Positions 24,701 to 25,713 of a stretch of DNA of 25,713 bases are shown piece by piece. The stretch's first letter is position 1. Every line of letters starts with the position of its first letter. The stretch spans positions 1-25,713 of the forward strand of contig CAYJIS010000024.1 of the NCBI GenBank assembly GCA_964370315.1, written 5' to 3'. A model generated the notes under the pieces. It was not told the origin of the DNA, ran no database searches, and saw only the letters and a list, made by a program, of their open reading frames with translations. The position numbers and the translations under genes were made by a program. This DNA is from CAYJFX01 sp964370315 (GTDB lineage: Bacteria > Spirochaetota > Spirochaetia > Treponematales > Treponemataceae).

Positions 24701-25247
24701 TTTGATCAACCTCAAATTCTAACCAGCTTCCTCTATAAGGAATAATTTTACTTGAAAAAACGCCTTTTTCATGATTAAAAACAACACCTGGAGATCGGTG
24801 AATTTGAGAAACAACAACCCGTTCAGCACCATTAATAATAAATGTACCACGGTTTGTCATTAAGGGAATATCTCCCATATAAATATCTTTTTGGCGAATT
24901 TCGCCTGTATGTTGAAATATTAAGTTTATCCGAGCTTTTAAAGGAACTGAATATGTTAAGCCACGTTGCTTACATTCCAATTCTGAAAACTTAACATTGC
25001 TTTCATCGAGTTCATAGTATTCATACTCAAGGAGCATATCACCATTTGGGCTTTCAACTGGGAAAATTGTTTGGAAAACTTCTTCTAATCCTTGATTTGT
25101 TAAGGGAGTATTAGAAAGCTTCTTCTCTTTTTGTAAAAAACTCTCATAAGACTGAAGCTGAATATCGATTAGGTCAGGCAACTCCATAAAGTTGCGAATG
25201 TTTTTTCCGATGTATTGACGATTCACTGTTCGTTCTTTCAAAGCCAT
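21738..25247 (-). CDS. rpoB: DNA-directed RNA polymerase subunit beta
   Basis: A 1169-aa subunit. The rifampicin-binding cluster reads [25 protein letters not shown] and continues to [39 protein letters not shown]. D478 and H488 equal E. coli D516 and H526, but the Ser531 position is Asn (N493, codon AAT at 23769-23771). The C-terminal half has [25 protein letters not shown] and [20 protein letters not shown]. ATG 25247 ([10 protein letters not shown]) is chosen, with GAGG at 7-8 nt; a longer frame to 25283 runs into the rplL-rpoB leader. No insert domains of unusual size are seen. It should be cotranscribed with rplL, whose promoter lies outside the window. Confidence 0.98.
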   Translation of the reverse strand: [1169 protein letters not shown]

Positions 25248-25277
25248 TACATACCTCTTTTGTATTACATGTAAACA

Positions 25278-25324
25278 TACCACAACTTCCTAAAATTTTT
25301 ACTGTATTTCAGGAAGTTATGGTA
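25278..25324 (-). promoter_or_regulatory. Hairpin in the rplL-rpoB gap (attenuator or processing-site candidate)
   Basis: A 14-bp stem (25278-25291 with 25311-25324) with one G-U pair on the minus strand and a 19-nt AT-rich loop lies midway between rplL and rpoB. The imperfect pair is C-A on the plus strand, so the structure fits minus-strand RNA. E. coli has a partial terminator and an RNase III site in the same gap; a similar role here is inference. Confidence 0.6.
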
Positions 25325-25366
25325 AAACCAACTTGAGTTCAATAGTTTGCAAAACTAAAGCAAAAA

Positions 25367-25713
25367 TTATGCAATTTTTACAACACCACCGGCTGTTTCA
25401 ATTGTTTCTTTAATTTTTGCTGCTTCTTCTTTAGAAACACCTTCTTTTAGAACTTTTGGAGCTCCTTCAACAAGGTCTTTTGCTTCTTTAAGACCAAGCC
25501 CTGTTACTTCACGAGCTGCCTTAATTACTGCAATTTTCTTTGTAGCATCTGCACTTTCAAGTGTTACAGTGAATTCTGTTTGTTCATCTCCACCATCTCC
25601 ACCTGCAGCACCGCCTGCTGCTGCACCTGCTACCATAACAGGGGCTGCAGCTGTTACGCCGAATTTTTCTTCCATAGCTTTTACAAGCTCAGAAGCCTCA
25701 AGTACTGTCATTG
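25367..25713 (-). CDS. rplL: 50S ribosomal protein L7/L12, 5' end cut by the window
   Basis: L7/L12 forms the ribosomal stalk that recruits translation factors. Visible are the end of the N-terminal dimerisation helix (TVLEASELVKAMEEKFGVT), the Ala/Gly-rich hinge (AAAPVMVAGAAAGGAAGG) and the complete C-terminal domain (FTVTLESADATKKIAVIKAAREVTGLGLKEAKDLVEGAPK...). The Met at 25711 is probably internal: family members start about 15 residues earlier and often read 'MTVLE' at this place. The gene therefore continues beyond 25713. It lies 119 bp before rpoB. Confidence 0.96.
   Translation of the reverse strand, partial: MTVLEASELVKAMEEKFGVTAAAPVMVAGAAAGGAAGGDGGDEQTEFTVTLESADATKKIAVIKAAREVTGLGLKEAKDLVEGAPKVLKEGVSKEEAAKIKETIETAGGVVKIA

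Noticed and set aside
25367..25711. Met at 25711 as the true start of rplL
   Set aside because: The resulting protein lacks the first part of the dimerisation helix and the window ends two bases later; truncation by the window edge is the simpler reading.
1..25713. CRISPR array, tRNA or rRNA genes
   Set aside because: No regularly spaced direct repeats and no cloverleaf or rRNA-like sequences were noticed on either strand by eye.

Overview
This window looks like chromosomal DNA of a low-GC spirochaete, most likely Treponema or a close relative. The reasons are: a contiguous rplL-rpoB-rpoC-rpsL-rpsG block; an RpoB with Asn at the position of E. coli Ser531, a residue reported for naturally rifampicin-resistant treponemes and Borrelia; a LolA-like carrier and a lipobox lipoprotein, which imply a diderm cell; and strong sigma70-type promoters in AT-rich DNA. 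Genus assignment is inference. Nearly all genes are on the minus strand.

Left part (1-5823): the 3' end of a plus-strand DUF3298-type gene, then a tight minus-strand operon transcribed lolA-like carrier -> RodZ-like HTH/membrane protein -> rimO -> pcrA/uvrD. It starts at a near-consensus promoter (TTGACG-17-TATACT). RimO starts with TTG inside the end of the RodZ-like gene, and pcrA starts inside the end of rimO. Next (5824-6878) come a hairpin, an isolated six-helix Pr6Pr-type membrane protein gene, and a 292-bp gap with several hairpins.

Central metabolic island (6879-16161): a minus-strand operon encodes a lipoprotein solute-binding protein, two NitT/TauT/Ssu-type permeases, two ABC ATPases, a cytoplasmic Cys-type sulfatase and a zinc-dependent polyol-type dehydrogenase. 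Divergently transcribed are a PfkB fructokinase and a ROK-family repressor. My reading is a self-regulated uptake and catabolic locus for a small sulfated compound, perhaps a sulfated polyol or sugar: import intact, remove sulfate in the cytoplasm, oxidise the polyol to a ketose, phosphorylate it. The divergent intergenic region carries two matching palindromes (TTAAC-N3-GTTAA), one over the transcription start of the transport operon and one in front of the kinase gene, with centres 168 bp apart; these are good candidates for the ROK operator. The two ATPases carry complementary defects (LSASM signature in one, Asn for the H-loop His in the other) that fall in the same composite ATP site, predicting an asymmetric heterodimer.

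Right part (16193-25713): a bidirectional terminator separates the island from the core gene-expression block: rpsG and rpsL with their own promoter, rpoC, rpoB and the truncated rplL. The gaps rplL-rpoB, rpoB-rpoC (about 240 bp, five inverted repeats) and rpoC-rpsL hold hairpins likely to act in attenuation or RNA processing. No tRNA, rRNA, CRISPR array, transposase or integrase was seen.
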